Shown: positions 1-8,301, counted from the stretch's first letter. The stretch is DNA of 64,000 bases from Streptomyces longispororuber (GCF_014656095.1 NZ_BNBT01000016.1:1-64000); one strand, 5' to 3'. Notes: generated by a model from the letters alone, not told the origin. Program-made: numbers and translations.

Positions 1-98
1 GCCCCGGGCGGTCGGCCCCGCTCCGGCCCGCAGCGGGCGCTCGGCCGCGCCCGGGCCCTGAGGGGGCGTTGTGGCCGCACCCGGCGGGACGCCGCCGC

Positions 99-656
99 TC
101 ATTCCACGCCGAGGCCCTCGATCAGCACCGCGTTCGGCAGCTCCGGGAACACCTTGCCGGGCACGATCAGCTTGCCCCGGCGGCTGCCGCTGCCGACCAG
201 GACCCACGGCAGGCCGGCGACGGCCGCGTCGACGAGGAGCGGCCAGGTGCCGGGCAGGCCGATCGGCGTGATGCCGCCGTACTCCATGCCGGTCTCGCCG
301 GTGGCGGTGTCCATCGGCGCGAACGAGGCCTTGCGCGCGCCCAGTTGGCGGCGCACGGCGCCGTTCACGTCCACGCGGGCGCGGGACAGGACCACGCACG
401 CGGCGAGCGTGGTCCCACCTCCGCGCTTGCCGGCGACGACGACGCAGTTCGCGGACTGGTCGAGCAGCTCGGGGCCGTAGTGCTCGACGAACGTGGCGGT
501 GTCCGCCCACTCGGGCTCCGTGTCGACGTGGACCAGCTCGTCGGCGGGCACGGGTCCGCTCCAGCCGCGCACCGCGTCGGCGACCGGGGCGACGAGCAGG
601 TCCAGGGCCTGCGGGGCGGGGCGGACGGCGTCGAAGTCTCCGATGGGTGCGCGCAT
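99..656 (-). CDS. YbaK/EbsC-type aminoacyl-tRNA deacylase-like protein
   Basis: The 185-residue protein matches the YbaK/ProXp fold, a free-standing relative of the editing domain of prolyl-tRNA synthetase that removes wrong amino acids from tRNA in the cytoplasm. Family-like features are a central CVVVAGKRGGGTTLAACVV strand and a later GGITPIGLPGTWPLLVD segment, where the family carries the GG-x-x-P-x-G substrate loop. Length is normal for the family. The ATG at 656 gives the full fold. It lies alone, 267 nt beyond the 3' end of the large NTPase gene and on the same strand, with a hairpin between them. The substrate specificity cannot be read from the sequence. Confidence 0.85.
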   Translation of the reverse strand: MRAPIGDFDAVRPAPQALDLLVAPVADAVRGWSGPVPADELVHVDTEPEWADTATFVEHYGPELLDQSANCVVVAGKRGGGTTLAACVVLSRARVDVNGAVRRQLGARKASFAPMDTATGETGMEYGGITPIGLPGTWPLLVDAAVAGLPWVLVGSGSRRGKLIVPGKVFPELPNAVLIEGLGVE

Positions 657-780
657 GTCCGCACGGTAACAGGGCCGTTGGCGCGACCCGGCCGGGCCCG
701 GTGCGGGCCGGACGCCGCGTGCCCCCGGACGGGAGGCCCCTCAAGGGGCGCGAGGAACGGCGCGCCCGGTCGGCGCGAAG

Positions 781-823
781 CCGCGGACGCGACTGCGGGG
801 TGACCCGGCAGACGCGTCCGCGG
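781..823. repeat. Perfect 11-bp inverted repeat with 21-nt loop
   Basis: CCGCGGACGCG (781-791) pairs with CGCGTCCGCGG (813-823). It lies between the ybaK-like gene and the 3' end of the NTPase gene. It may be a secondary hairpin of the terminator region or an operator for the ybaK-like gene. No further support is visible. Confidence 0.5.
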
Positions 824-840
824 GCGAGTTGATGGTTGCT

Positions 841-900
841 CGCGCAGTTCCCCGCGCCCCTGGCCCAGGCGCGCTGCCAGGGGCGCGAGGAACGGCGCGC
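841..900 (-). terminator. Hairpin terminator-like element after the NTPase/collagen gene
   Basis: A long imperfect inverted repeat pairs 841-863 with 877-900 around a 13-nt loop. The core GTTCC-C-CGCGCCCCTGG pairs with one mismatch. It starts 24 nt beyond the stop codon at 924. The arm GTTCCCCGCGCCCCT is of a kind commonly found between Streptomyces genes; part of the second arm is repeated at about 744-768. Streptomyces terminators often lack a U tract, as here. Confidence 0.55.
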
Positions 901-923
901 GCCCGCGGCCGGGTGGGGCCCCG

Positions 924-3557
924 CTACGGAGCGGTGGTGCCCCACGTTCCGGGCAGCGCGTGCTCAGCACCCCGCACAGGCCCGCGTCGCGCGGCGGCCT
1001 CGCCCGACGGGGGCGGTGAGGACGACGTGGTGATCGGCTTGAAGACGCCGACGACCTTCTGGACGCCGGTGAGCGGCGGAGTGCACTGGGGGTCCACGCC
1101 CTGGCACGCGCCCTTCCATCCCTGGAACTGCGACTGGTCTCCGGCCACTGCCGTCAGGCTGAAGTCGGGGTCCTTGACGTCGTAGGAGCACGCGGAACCG
1201 GTGCAGTTGCCCGAGCCGGACACAACCACGCTCCCCTGGCCGCCCGCCATCTGCTCGACACCGACGAGGACCCTGGCGTAACCGGTCCCCGACACCTCCG
1301 CGAAGGACGTCGACCCGCCCCAGCCCGCGGTCAGCCGGGCCGTGACCTCGCCGACCCCGCCCGGCCGGAAGGCCACGGTCACCGAGCAGGAGGTCTGCCG
1401 CCCGGGGCCCAGCTCCACCGAGGAGCAGTCGTCGGTGACGACCTGGAAGGCGTCCGACCCCGTCAGCTCCACCGTGTCCACGGTCGAGACCTTGGAGCCG
1501 GGGTTCACCACGGTGAAGGTCCGGGTCTCCGGCCGCCCCTCCTGCGCGCCGACACCGAGGCCCGCCGCGCCGCCGCCGGCGCCCGGGCGGACCAAGGCGT
1601 CGCGGAAGACGGCGGAGCCGGGGGTGACGACGGGGGTGGCCGGCTTCTCCCCGTCGGTTCCGCCTGGTCCGCCCCGCTCGCCCTTCCGGCCGTCCCGGCC
1701 GCCTTTGCCCTGTTCCCCCTGTTTACCTTTTTTGCCCTGTTCGCCTTGCTCACCTTGTGCACCGGGATCGCCCGTTCCGCCCCCGCCCCCGGGCCCGCCG
1801 GGGGACACCCCGGAGCCGCCGTTGCCCCCGCCGCCGCCGTCGCCTCCGCCCTGCTTCGGCTCCGTGCCGTTCCCGCCGTTCCCGCTGTTCCCGCCGTTCC
1901 CGCCGTTCCCGCTGCCGCCGGACGGGCCCGCCGAGGTGCCGCCGGACACGCCCGGCGGCTTGTCCCGCCCCTGGTCGTCGGACCCGTTCAGACCCAGGGC
2001 GTCCAGCGCGAACCCGCCCGCCACGACCGCGGCAAGACCGGCCCCCGCGACCACCGCCGCCCGGCGGATCCGGCGCCAGTCCCTGGGCGGGCGGCGGCGG
2101 GGCGGGGCGGTGCCGTTCGGGCCCGCGACGACGAACGCGAGGTTCTCCCGGGTGCGCTCCGCGCCCTCCTCGTCGGCCAGCCGGTCCCGAATGTCCAGGG
2201 CCTTCTCCAGCTCCTGCCCGGCCTCCTCGGCACGGTCCTGGAAGAAGAGCAGCGTGCCCCGCTGGTGGGCGAAGTAGGCCTCGGCGAGGGCGTCCTGCCG
2301 GGCGCGCGCCGCCTCCAGGCCGCAGGCGACCACGCGCTGCCAGGTCTCCCAGCGGCCCTGGACGAACAGGACCGGCTCCACCGCCCGCACGATGTCGATC
2401 ACGGCCTGCCACTCGCGCACGCCCGCCGCGTACCCCAGCAGCCCGACCGCCGACTCCAGCGCGGTGTGCGCCTCCTCGCCGACGGCGGGGCGCTCCCGGA
2501 ACCACTCCACAAGGCCGCGCTCGGCCGTGGCGAGCGCGAAGTACCCGAGCAGCAGCCCGCGGTAGGTCTCGCCCTTGCACACCGGCAGCCCGAAGCGGTC
2601 GTCCGGGTGCTCGACGAGGCCCTTGCGGAACAGCGCGTCCAAGGCCGTGGTCACGTACGCGACGTCGGCCATCGCCGCCACCAGCGTGGCCGGGATCAGC
2701 GCCCCGGCGGCGAAGGCGCACACGGCCAGGACGCGCCGCTCGTCCGCGGTCAGCGCGTCGATGCTGAGCCGGTCCAGCTCGCCGGGGTCGCGCTCGGCCA
2801 CGGCGGCCAGCGAGGCCAGGGTGTGCTCGCCGGACGTGACCAGCGCGGCCACCTGGCGGATGTGCAGCGGCTGCCCCTGGACGGCGCCGACCAGGTCGTG
2901 CGCGGCCTGCGCCTCCTCCGGCCGGATCACCCGGCCCAGTTCCCGGGCGAGCAGCGACACCCCGGCGGCCCGCACGAGCCCGCCCAGGTCGTGCACGGCC
3001 CCGCCCTCGCCGAGCACCGGCTCCCCGGAGCCGATGACGAGGGCGCAGCCGGGCAGCATGCGGCGTACGTAGGCGAGCTGGCTCTCGGTGAGGGTGACGT
3101 CGTCCAGGGCGACGAGGGCGTTGGCGTGCCCGAGGATCTGGGCGCACTGCTGGGTGGTCAGCCGCACCGGCTCCTCGGAGGCCTCGGCGGGCCGGAGGGT
3201 GTAGAGCTCGGAGACCAGCCGCTGGAGGAGGTCGTCCAGGCCGAAGTCGCCCAGTTTCAGGTACACATGGGGCTCGGTGGCGCCGCGGGCGGTGCCGAGC
3301 GCGACGAGGTGCCGCAGGAGGGTGGTCTTGCCGTAGCCGCACGGGGCGTGGAAGTTGACCGCTTCGCGGTTCTCCACGGCGGTGTGGGCCAGGCGCACCG
3401 CCGCGTCGCGCCCCATGAGGAACGGCTGGGGCAGTCCCCGCGTCCGGGCGGGGCCGAGCGGGTCGGTGGCGGTGGTGCGCAGCCGCGCGCGGGCGATACG
3501 GGCGCCGAGCGCGGTGTCGATGGTCAGGGTGTGGGTTCCGCAGACGACGGTACTCAT
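924..3557 (-). CDS. STAND-like NTPase fused to membrane segment, collagen-like stalk and extracellular beta domains
   Basis: This 877-residue protein joins parts rarely seen together. Residues about 40-350 form a P-loop NTPase: a GR box (FLMGRDAAVRLA), Walker A APCGYGKTTLL near 71-81 and a Walker B-like VALDD near 150. Residues about 350-480 are helical and TPR-like. One hydrophobic segment follows (AVVAGAGLAAVVAGGFALDAL, about 500-525). Then come a Gly/Asn/Ser-rich linker, collagen-like G-x-y repeats (GEQGEQGKKGKQGEQGKGG), an Ig-like domain resembling choice-of-anchor-D modules, and a final domain like the InlB B-repeat (FSLTAVAGDQSQFQGWKG). The inferred topology is cytoplasmic NTPase and surface-exposed stalk. 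The ATG at 3557 has GGAG 5 nt upstream. The function is unknown; a signalling or adhesion receptor is an inference. Confidence 0.85.
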   Translation of the reverse strand: MSTVVCGTHTLTIDTALGARIARARLRTTATDPLGPARTRGLPQPFLMGRDAAVRLAHTAVENREAVNFHAPCGYGKTTLLRHLVALGTARGATEPHVYLKLGDFGLDDLLQRLVSELYTLRPAEASEEPVRLTTQQCAQILGHANALVALDDVTLTESQLAYVRRMLPGCALVIGSGEPVLGEGGAVHDLGGLVRAAGVSLLARELGRVIRPEEAQAAHDLVGAVQGQPLHIRQVAALVTSGEHTLASLAAVAERDPGELDRLSIDALTADERRVLAVCAFAAGALIPATLVAAMADVAYVTTALDALFRKGLVEHPDDRFGLPVCKGETYRGLLLGYFALATAERGLVEWFRERPAVGEEAHTALESAVGLLGYAAGVREWQAVIDIVRAVEPVLFVQGRWETWQRVVACGLEAARARQDALAEAYFAHQRGTLLFFQDRAEEAGQELEKALDIRDRLADEEGAERTRENLAFVVAGPNGTAPPRRRPPRDWRRIRRAAVVAGAGLAAVVAGGFALDALGLNGSDDQGRDKPPGVSGGTSAGPSGGSGNGGNGGNSGNGGNGTEPKQGGGDGGGGGNGGSGVSPGGPGGGGGTGDPGAQGEQGEQGKKGKQGEQGKGGRDGRKGERGGPGGTDGEKPATPVVTPGSAVFRDALVRPGAGGGAAGLGVGAQEGRPETRTFTVVNPGSKVSTVDTVELTGSDAFQVVTDDCSSVELGPGRQTSCSVTVAFRPGGVGEVTARLTAGWGGSTSFAEVSGTGYARVLVGVEQMAGGQGSVVVSGSGNCTGSACSYDVKDPDFSLTAVAGDQSQFQGWKGACQGVDPQCTPPLTGVQKVVGVFKPITTSSSPPPSGEAAARRGPVRGAEHALPGTWGTTAP
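1703..1766 (-). other. AT-richer codon patch inside the collagen-like repeat
   Basis: Within the collagen-like segment the codons switch to AAA, CAA, GAA and GGT, including two consecutive AAA and another AAA two codons later. The T-rich look on the + strand (for example a run of six T at 1728-1733) stands out from the flanking G+C-rich sequence. The patch encodes the QGEQGKKGKQG part of the stalk. Confidence 0.7.
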
Positions 3558-3840
3558 GGGTACTCCGTGCTTGCTCTGGAGCTTCGGCGCGCCGGTGTGC
3601 CGTACGGGGCCGGGGCCGGGGCCTCGCGGGCGGGAGCGGCGAGCCTGTGTCCGCTGTCCCCCGCCACGGGTCCGGGGGGCGGGTTCAGTGGACGTCCAGG
3701 ATCAGCCGTTTCCGTAGGGCTGTCGAAGTCGTAATGCCTATGGGGCAGAGCCCGCGGCTATGGCGGCCGGTGGGCTGACGTGTCGGACGCGCGGGACGGC
3801 CGGGGCGCGGGCGAAGGGGACGCGGCATGCCCGGTGCGGC

Positions 3841-4737
3841 TCAGTGCGCCGTGAGCCCGCGCGCGAGTTCCGCGGCCAGCGCGCAGAACGCGGCGGGCAG
3901 CTCCCTGTGGTCCTCGCGTCTGCGCGCCGCGACGACGAGGGCGCCGGGCAGGCCGGTGAGCGGCAGTATCCGGACCCCGGCCGGGAGGGGCGTGGTGCGG
4001 AAGGCGAAGGGGCCCGGGCACACGACGTGGTGCAGGACGACCGAGGTGAAGATCTCGTACGGCGAACTGACCGGTTCCCCGACGAACTCGGGGGCCTCGC
4101 CGTTGCGTTGGGCGTACATCTGCCACCACCGGCGCATCCCGTCGGGCACGGCGGGGGCGACGTGGGGCAGCGGCTCCTCGATGACGTCGGCGAGCGTGGC
4201 GCCGTCCCGGCCGTGCAGCCGGTGGCCCGGCGGGACGGCGAGGCCGCGCGGCTCCGCCAGGAGCGGCTCCCACACCAGGCGCTCGGGGTCCAAGGGCATC
4301 CGTATCAGTGCCACATCGACCTCGCCGCTGGTCAGCGGGGTGTCGAAGTCGGTGATGGTCAGCTCGCGCCAGGCGACGCGGACCTCCGGGTGGGCGGCGG
4401 CGAAGGCGCTGAGGACGGGCAGGTGCACGTCGCGCGGCAGCGGCACCCCGATGCCGACGCTCAGCCGCGCCGGCCCGTCGGCCGCCCGCCGCGCCGCGCG
4501 GGCCGCGTCGTCCACCGCGGCCAGGACGAGCCGGATGCGCTCGTAGTACACCTCGCCGGCCCGTGAGGGGCGCACCCCGCCGGGGCCGCGGCTGAGCAGC
4601 GTGACGCCCAACTCCCGCTCCAGGTCGCGGATCTGCTGGCTGAGGGTCGGCTGGGAGACGTGGAGGGCGAGGGCGGCGCGGGTGAAGCTGCCCTGCTCCG
4701 CCACCGCGACGAAGTACCTCAAGTGCCGTATCTCCAT
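3841..4737 (-). CDS. LysR-family transcriptional regulator
   Basis: The 298-residue protein has the classical LysR layout: an N-terminal winged helix-turn-helix (MEIRHLRYFVAVAEQGSFTR, then ALHVSQPTLSQQIRDLERELG) and a two-lobe periplasmic-binding-like effector domain from about residue 90. Length is standard. Its target cannot be read off: the upstream neighbour on the same strand is the XRE-cupin gene about 390 nt away, separated by a tandem repeat array, and no divergent gene is present. The ATG at 4737 begins directly at the conserved MEIRHLRYF motif. Confidence 0.92.
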   Translation of the reverse strand: MEIRHLRYFVAVAEQGSFTRAALALHVSQPTLSQQIRDLERELGVTLLSRGPGGVRPSRAGEVYYERIRLVLAAVDDAARAARRAADGPARLSVGIGVPLPRDVHLPVLSAFAAAHPEVRVAWRELTITDFDTPLTSGEVDVALIRMPLDPERLVWEPLLAEPRGLAVPPGHRLHGRDGATLADVIEEPLPHVAPAVPDGMRRWWQMYAQRNGEAPEFVGEPVSSPYEIFTSVVLHHVVCPGPFAFRTTPLPAGVRILPLTGLPGALVVAARRREDHRELPAAFCALAAELARGLTAH

Positions 4738-4957
4738 ATCCGGTCGCCTCCCCCGACGCCTTCCGGATGCTCCTTCCGCATATTCCTCCGGGAAGCGCCA
4801 CCGTCAGAAGGGCGCACACCGGGGCGCGGAAGCACACCACCGAGGGGCGCGCGCCGGATGCGGGGTGCGCGGGGCACATGGCGCGCGCGTGCCCCGTGTT
4901 CCGCGCCGCGGGCGGCGCGCGACGCCCGCGGCGCACCGGGGCGCCGTGTCGCGTACG

Positions 4958-5159
4958 GCGCTCTCCGTACGACCCGGCGCACGCGAACGGCGTCGGCTCC
5001 GTACGACTCGGCGCGCGCGGACGGCGTGGGCTCCGTGCACCCCCTCACGCGGGCGGCGTCGAGTCCGTACGACTCGGCGCGCGCGGGCGGCGTCGGCTCA
5101 GTAGGACCCGGCGTGCGCGAACGGCGTCGGCTCAGTAGGACCCGGCGTGTGCGGGCGGC
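4958..5159. repeat. Six tandem copies of a 34-bp unit overlapping the 3' end of the XRE-cupin gene
   Basis: Copies begin at 4958, 4992, 5026 (32 bp), 5058, 5092 and 5126. Each contains a version of GGCTC-GTA-GAC(C/T)CGGCG followed by GGCGGC. The last copy (5126-5159) carries the final codons and stop of the XRE-cupin gene, so the array looks like repeated duplication of that gene's 3' end away from the gene. It fills most of the 394-nt gap to the LysR gene. No gene was recognised in the rest of the gap (4738-4957). Confidence 0.85.
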
Positions 5160-5716
5160 ACCGCCACCGACATCGTCATCTCCACCGGTTCGGCGCCCTT
5201 GTTGTGGTACCCGTGGCGCACGTTGGCCTCGAAGCTCGCCGAGGACCCGGCGGGGACCAGGTGTTCCGCGCCGTCCACGACGAGGGTCAGCTCCCCGGTG
5301 CGCACGTGCAGCAGCTCCATGGTGCCCGGCGGGTGCGCGTCGGAGTCGCTGCCGTCGCCGGGCATCAGGTGCCAGGTCCACAGCTCGAAGGGGCCGCGCG
5401 CCTCGGTGCCGACGAGCAGCGTCGTGCTGGAGCCCGCCTCGGTGGACCACATCCGCACCGCCTGCTCGGGCGGTACGACGCGCACGTGCGGGCCCTGTTC
5501 GTAGTCGAGCAGCGTGGTGATGCTGATGCCGAGGGCGTCGGCGAGCTTCACGGTGGTGCCGACGCTGGGGTTGGTGCGCGCCTGCTCGATCTGGATGATC
5601 ATGCCGCGGCTGACGCCGGAGCGGGCCGCCAGCGCGTCGAGCGTGAAGCCCCTCTCACCGCGCCAGCGCTTGAGGTTGCGCGCGAGGGACTGCGTGAGCT
5701 GATCGAGATCTGACAA
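5132..5716 (-). CDS. XRE-family regulator with C-terminal cupin sensor domain
   Basis: Residues 10-65 are a Cro/CI-type helix-turn-helix (GFTLDALAARSGVSRGMIIQ, then IEQARTNPSVGTTVKLADAL). Residues about 110-185 form a cupin barrel with a metal-site-like stretch SDAHPPGTMELLHV and a C-terminal HGYHNKG strand. This two-domain class (194 residues) commonly senses a small metabolite and controls an adjacent transporter or catabolic gene. It is divergent from an EamA exporter 111 nt away, and the gap holds several inverted repeats, so autoregulation and control of that exporter are likely. Its last codons lie inside the tandem repeat that follows. Confidence 0.92.
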   Translation of the reverse strand: MSDLDQLTQSLARNLKRWRGERGFTLDALAARSGVSRGMIIQIEQARTNPSVGTTVKLADALGISITTLLDYEQGPHVRVVPPEQAVRMWSTEAGSSTTLLVGTEARGPFELWTWHLMPGDGSDSDAHPPGTMELLHVRTGELTLVVDGAEHLVPAGSSASFEANVRHGYHNKGAEPVEMTMSVAVPPAHAGSY

Positions 5717-5751
5717 GGCCGACCCATTCCGTCCAATATTTTGGATGACAC

Positions 5752-5769
5752 AGTTCAGTCTACTGAACT
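5752..5769. promoter_or_regulatory. Perfect 8-bp inverted repeat, probable operator of the XRE-cupin regulator
   Basis: AGTTCAGT and ACTGAACT are separated by CT. The site lies midway between the divergent XRE-cupin and EamA genes. A second shorter repeat, TCCAA-TATT-TTGGA, is at 5732-5745, close to the XRE start. The region is notably richer in A+T than its surroundings, as expected of a promoter. Confidence 0.6.
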
Positions 5770-5772
5770 ACG

Positions 5773-5810
5773 GTGTGGTGCATCCCAACGCTCCACCTGG
5801 TTCACCACAC
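5773..5810. promoter_or_regulatory. Perfect 8-bp inverted repeat with 22-nt spacer before EamA gene
   Basis: GTGTGGTG (5773-5780) and CACCACAC (5803-5810) face each other just upstream of the EamA start at 5828. It could be a second regulatory site or a leader hairpin in the transporter mRNA. The sequence alone does not decide between these. Confidence 0.45.
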
Positions 5811-5827
5811 TGTACTGCGAGGCTCCG

Positions 5828-6694
5828 ATGACAGCACTGTTCGCCCTGGCCACGAGCCTGTTGTGGGGGCTGGCCGACTTCGGCGGCGGGCTGCTGACCC
5901 GGCGCCTGCCCGCGCTCACGGTGGTCGTGGCGTCGCAGTGCCTCGCGGTGGCCGTGCTCGGGGTGGTGGTCGTGGCGAGCGGCGGCTGGAGCGAGTGGGG
6001 GCCGCGGCTGTGGTTCGCCGTCGGCGCGGGCCTGGTGGGGCCGGTCGCGATGCTCGCCTTCTACAAGGCGCTCGCGCTCGGCCCGATGGGCGTGGTCTCG
6101 CCGCTGGGCTCCCTCGGCGTCGCGGTGCCGGTGGGCGTCGGCCTCTTCCTCGGCGAGCGGCCCGGCCCGGCGCAGTTCGCGGGCATCGCGGTGGCCGTCG
6201 CCGGCATCGTGCTCGCGGGCGGGCCCGAGCTGCGCGGCGCCCCGGTGCGGCGCCAGGCGGTCCTGCTCACGCTGCTCGCGGCGTTCGGCTTCGGCGCCGT
6301 CATGGCCCTGATCGCGGAGGCGTCGACCACCGTCCCCGGCCTGTTCCTCGCGCTGTTCGTGCAGCGCGTGACGAACGTCCTCGCGGGCGGCACCGCGTTG
6401 TACGTCTCCGTGCGGCGCGGCGGCAGGGCCCTGCCGGAGGGCACGGGGCCGGGCGCGGTGTGGTCCGCGCTGCCCGCCCTGGCCTTCGTCGGCCTCGCCG
6501 ACGTCGCCGCCAACGGCACGTACGCGCTCGCGGCCCGCTCCGGCCCGGTCACCGTCGCCGCCGTCCTCGCCTCCCTCTACCCCGTCGTCACCGCGCTCGC
6601 CGCGCGCGGCGTCCTCAAGGAGCGGCTGCGCGGGGTACAGGCCGCGGGAGCGGGCCTGGCGCTGGTGGGGACGGTGCTGCTGGCGACGGAGTGA
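5828..6694 (+). CDS. EamA-family (drug/metabolite superfamily) exporter
   Basis: The 288-residue membrane protein has about ten hydrophobic segments in two EamA halves; the first begins ALATSLLWGLADFGGG, and each half ends in the usual GVVSPLGSLGVAVPVGVGLF or AAVLASLYPVVTALAARGV type segment. Members export amino acids, nucleobases or toxic metabolites by proton exchange. The ATG at 5828 is preferred because translation from 5741 would add a non-membrane tail across the operator region. Control by the divergent XRE-cupin regulator is inferred from the shared intergenic repeats. The substrate is unknown. Confidence 0.88.
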   Translation: MTALFALATSLLWGLADFGGGLLTRRLPALTVVVASQCLAVAVLGVVVVASGGWSEWGPRLWFAVGAGLVGPVAMLAFYKALALGPMGVVSPLGSLGVAVPVGVGLFLGERPGPAQFAGIAVAVAGIVLAGGPELRGAPVRRQAVLLTLLAAFGFGAVMALIAEASTTVPGLFLALFVQRVTNVLAGGTALYVSVRRGGRALPEGTGPGAVWSALPALAFVGLADVAANGTYALAARSGPVTVAAVLASLYPVVTALAARGVLKERLRGVQAAGAGLALVGTVLLATE

Positions 6695-6842
6695 GGCGGG
6701 GCGGGGCCTCGACGGCGGTGGGGCGCCTGGGGCCCTCGGGGCACGTGAGGCCCGCGGGGCCCCCGGCTTCCCGGCGGAAGCCAGGCCTTCGCACCCGTCC
6801 CGCGGCGGGCACGGGGCGTGGCCGGAGCGGGGCGCCGCTGCG

Positions 6843-7625
6843 CTACCCGTTCCCCTCGGCCTCGGTCAGCTCCCCCAGCCGCTCCAGGGCCGGTTCGTCC
6901 AGCTCCCCGAGCGCCAGCAACTGCTCCGGGGTGATGCCCTCCGGGATCGGCACCGGGGCGGGCGTCCGCAGCGGCGGCTGCCAGCCCCGCTCCGCGCACC
7001 ACGTCCGTACGACGCGCGCGGGCGCCCCGGCCACCACGGCGTGGTCGGGCACCTCGCCGCGCACCACCGCGCCGGCCGCGACCACCACGTTGCGGCCGAT
7101 CCTGGCGCCCGGCAGGATCACCGCGCCGGTGCCGACCCAGCAGCCGGAGCCGATCTCGACGGGCTCCATGCGGGGCCACTGCTTGCCGATCGGCGTGTGC
7201 GGGTCGTCGTAGGAGTGGTTGGTCGACGTGACGTACACGTACGGCCCGAAGTAGCAGTCGTCCCCGATCGTCACCGAGGTGTCGGCGATCACGTGGCTGC
7301 CGCGGCCGAGGACCACGCCGTCGCCGATGCGCAGGATCGGCTCCGGGCCGAGGTCGAGGTCGGGCATCAACCCGGCGGTCAGCGTGACCTGTTCGCCCAC
7401 GATGCAGTGCGCGCCGAGCCGGATCCAGGGGGCGCCGAAGACCGTGCCCTGCGGGAAGGCCAGCTTGGTGCCCTCGCCGATCGCGCCGAACCTGAGCCGC
7501 CCCGGCCGCCGCGCGGTCACCGCGCCGGTGCGCTGCACCCAGGCCCAGCCCGCGTGGACGGCGCGCTGGGCGGCGCCGCGCCGCCAGTCGGCGAAGGATG
7601 AGAACACGTTCTTGTTCCGGGGCAC
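6843..7625 (-). CDS. Hexapeptide-repeat acyltransferase
   Basis: The 260-residue protein is dominated by left-handed parallel beta-helix turns (repeated [IV]-G-x-x-x-x units: IGDGVVLGRGSHV, IGDDCYFGPYVYV, IGSGCWVGTGAVI, IGRNVVVAAGAVV). It carries the NHSYDD motif typical of maltose/galactoside O-acetyltransferase-type enzymes, in which the His is catalytic. The C-terminal 50 residues (PEGITPEQLLALGELDEPALERLGEL) form a helical tail. The start is GTG at 7625. The acceptor, a sugar or a small polar molecule, is unknown. It is convergent with EamA; the 148-nt gap contains only an imperfect GC-rich hairpin. Confidence 0.87.
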   Translation of the reverse strand: MPRNKNVFSSFADWRRGAAQRAVHAGWAWVQRTGAVTARRPGRLRFGAIGEGTKLAFPQGTVFGAPWIRLGAHCIVGEQVTLTAGLMPDLDLGPEPILRIGDGVVLGRGSHVIADTSVTIGDDCYFGPYVYVTSTNHSYDDPHTPIGKQWPRMEPVEIGSGCWVGTGAVILPGARIGRNVVVAAGAVVRGEVPDHAVVAGAPARVVRTWCAERGWQPPLRTPAPVPIPEGITPEQLLALGELDEPALERLGELTEAEGNG

Positions 7626-7761
7626 GGGCTCACGTTACTCAGCCCCGCGCGGGGCGAGCACGTCCCCCGGCTGTGATCTTCGCCCCACGCCCCGGCACGC
7701 GGGCGGCCGTCCCGTACGGTTCGCTCAGGCGCGACGGACGGACGCATCCGAGGAGAGAGCG

Positions 7762-8301
7762 ATGAGCCACCAGGCACTCGTCATGGGCATCGGCGGCAAG
7801 GACCCCCGCATCGACCAGGAGGCCTTCACCGCCCCCACGTCCGTGGTCATCGGCGAGGTGACCCTGGGCGCGGGCGCGAGCACCTGGTACGGGGCCGTGC
7901 TGCGCGCCGACTGCGGGCCGATCGAGGTCGGCGCGGACAGCAACGTCCAGGACAACTGCAGCGTGCACGTGGACCCCGGTTTCCCGGTGACCATCGGCGA
8001 GCGGGTGTCGGTCGGCCACAACGCGGTCGTGCACGGCTGCACGATCGAGGACGACTGCCTCATCGGCATGGGCGCGACGGTCCTCAACGGCGCGGTGATC
8101 GGCGCCGGTTCCCTCGTCGCCGCGCAGGCGCTGGTCCCGCAGGGCATGGTGGTGCCGCCGGGCTCGCTCGTGGCGGGCGTCCCCGCGAAGGTGAAGCGCC
8201 CGCTCACGGAGGAGGAGCGCGCGGGCATCTCGCTCAACGGCACGATGTACGCGGAGCTGGCGAAGACCCACCGCCAGGCGCACGCGGAGCGGTCGGCGTA
8301 G
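7762..8301 (+). CDS. Gamma-carbonic-anhydrase-like protein
   Basis: The 179-residue protein is a second left-handed beta-helix protein, of the gamma-CA/YrdA type. The histidines expected to bind the trimer-interface metal appear in VQDNCSVHVDPG and VSVGHNAVVHGCTI. It ends with a helical tail (LTEEERAGISLNGTMYAELAKTHR) typical of the group. The ATG at 7762 follows AGGAGAG, a strong ribosome binding site, and excludes the spurious upstream extension. Many members of this family show little carbonic anhydrase activity, so the reaction is uncertain. It is divergent from the acyltransferase, which shares its fold. Confidence 0.93.
   Translation: MSHQALVMGIGGKDPRIDQEAFTAPTSVVIGEVTLGAGASTWYGAVLRADCGPIEVGADSNVQDNCSVHVDPGFPVTIGERVSVGHNAVVHGCTIEDDCLIGMGATVLNGAVIGAGSLVAAQALVPQGMVVPPGSLVAGVPAKVKRPLTEEERAGISLNGTMYAELAKTHRQAHAERSA

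Noticed and set aside
2..61. Possible C-terminus of a + strand gene ending TGA at 59-61
   Set aside because: Only 19 Ala/Pro/Gly/Arg-rich residues are visible, which is not enough to support a gene.
1728..1733. Run of six A in the collagen gene as a programmed frameshift site
   Set aside because: The reading frame (AAA AAA GGT) does not match the usual slippery register, and the zero frame continues normally.
1746..3734. Long open frames on the + strand opposite the NTPase/collagen gene
   Set aside because: They are mirror images of a real gene in G+C-rich DNA; the translations are rich in Arg, Gly and Pro with no domain, and the minus-strand product has clear motifs.
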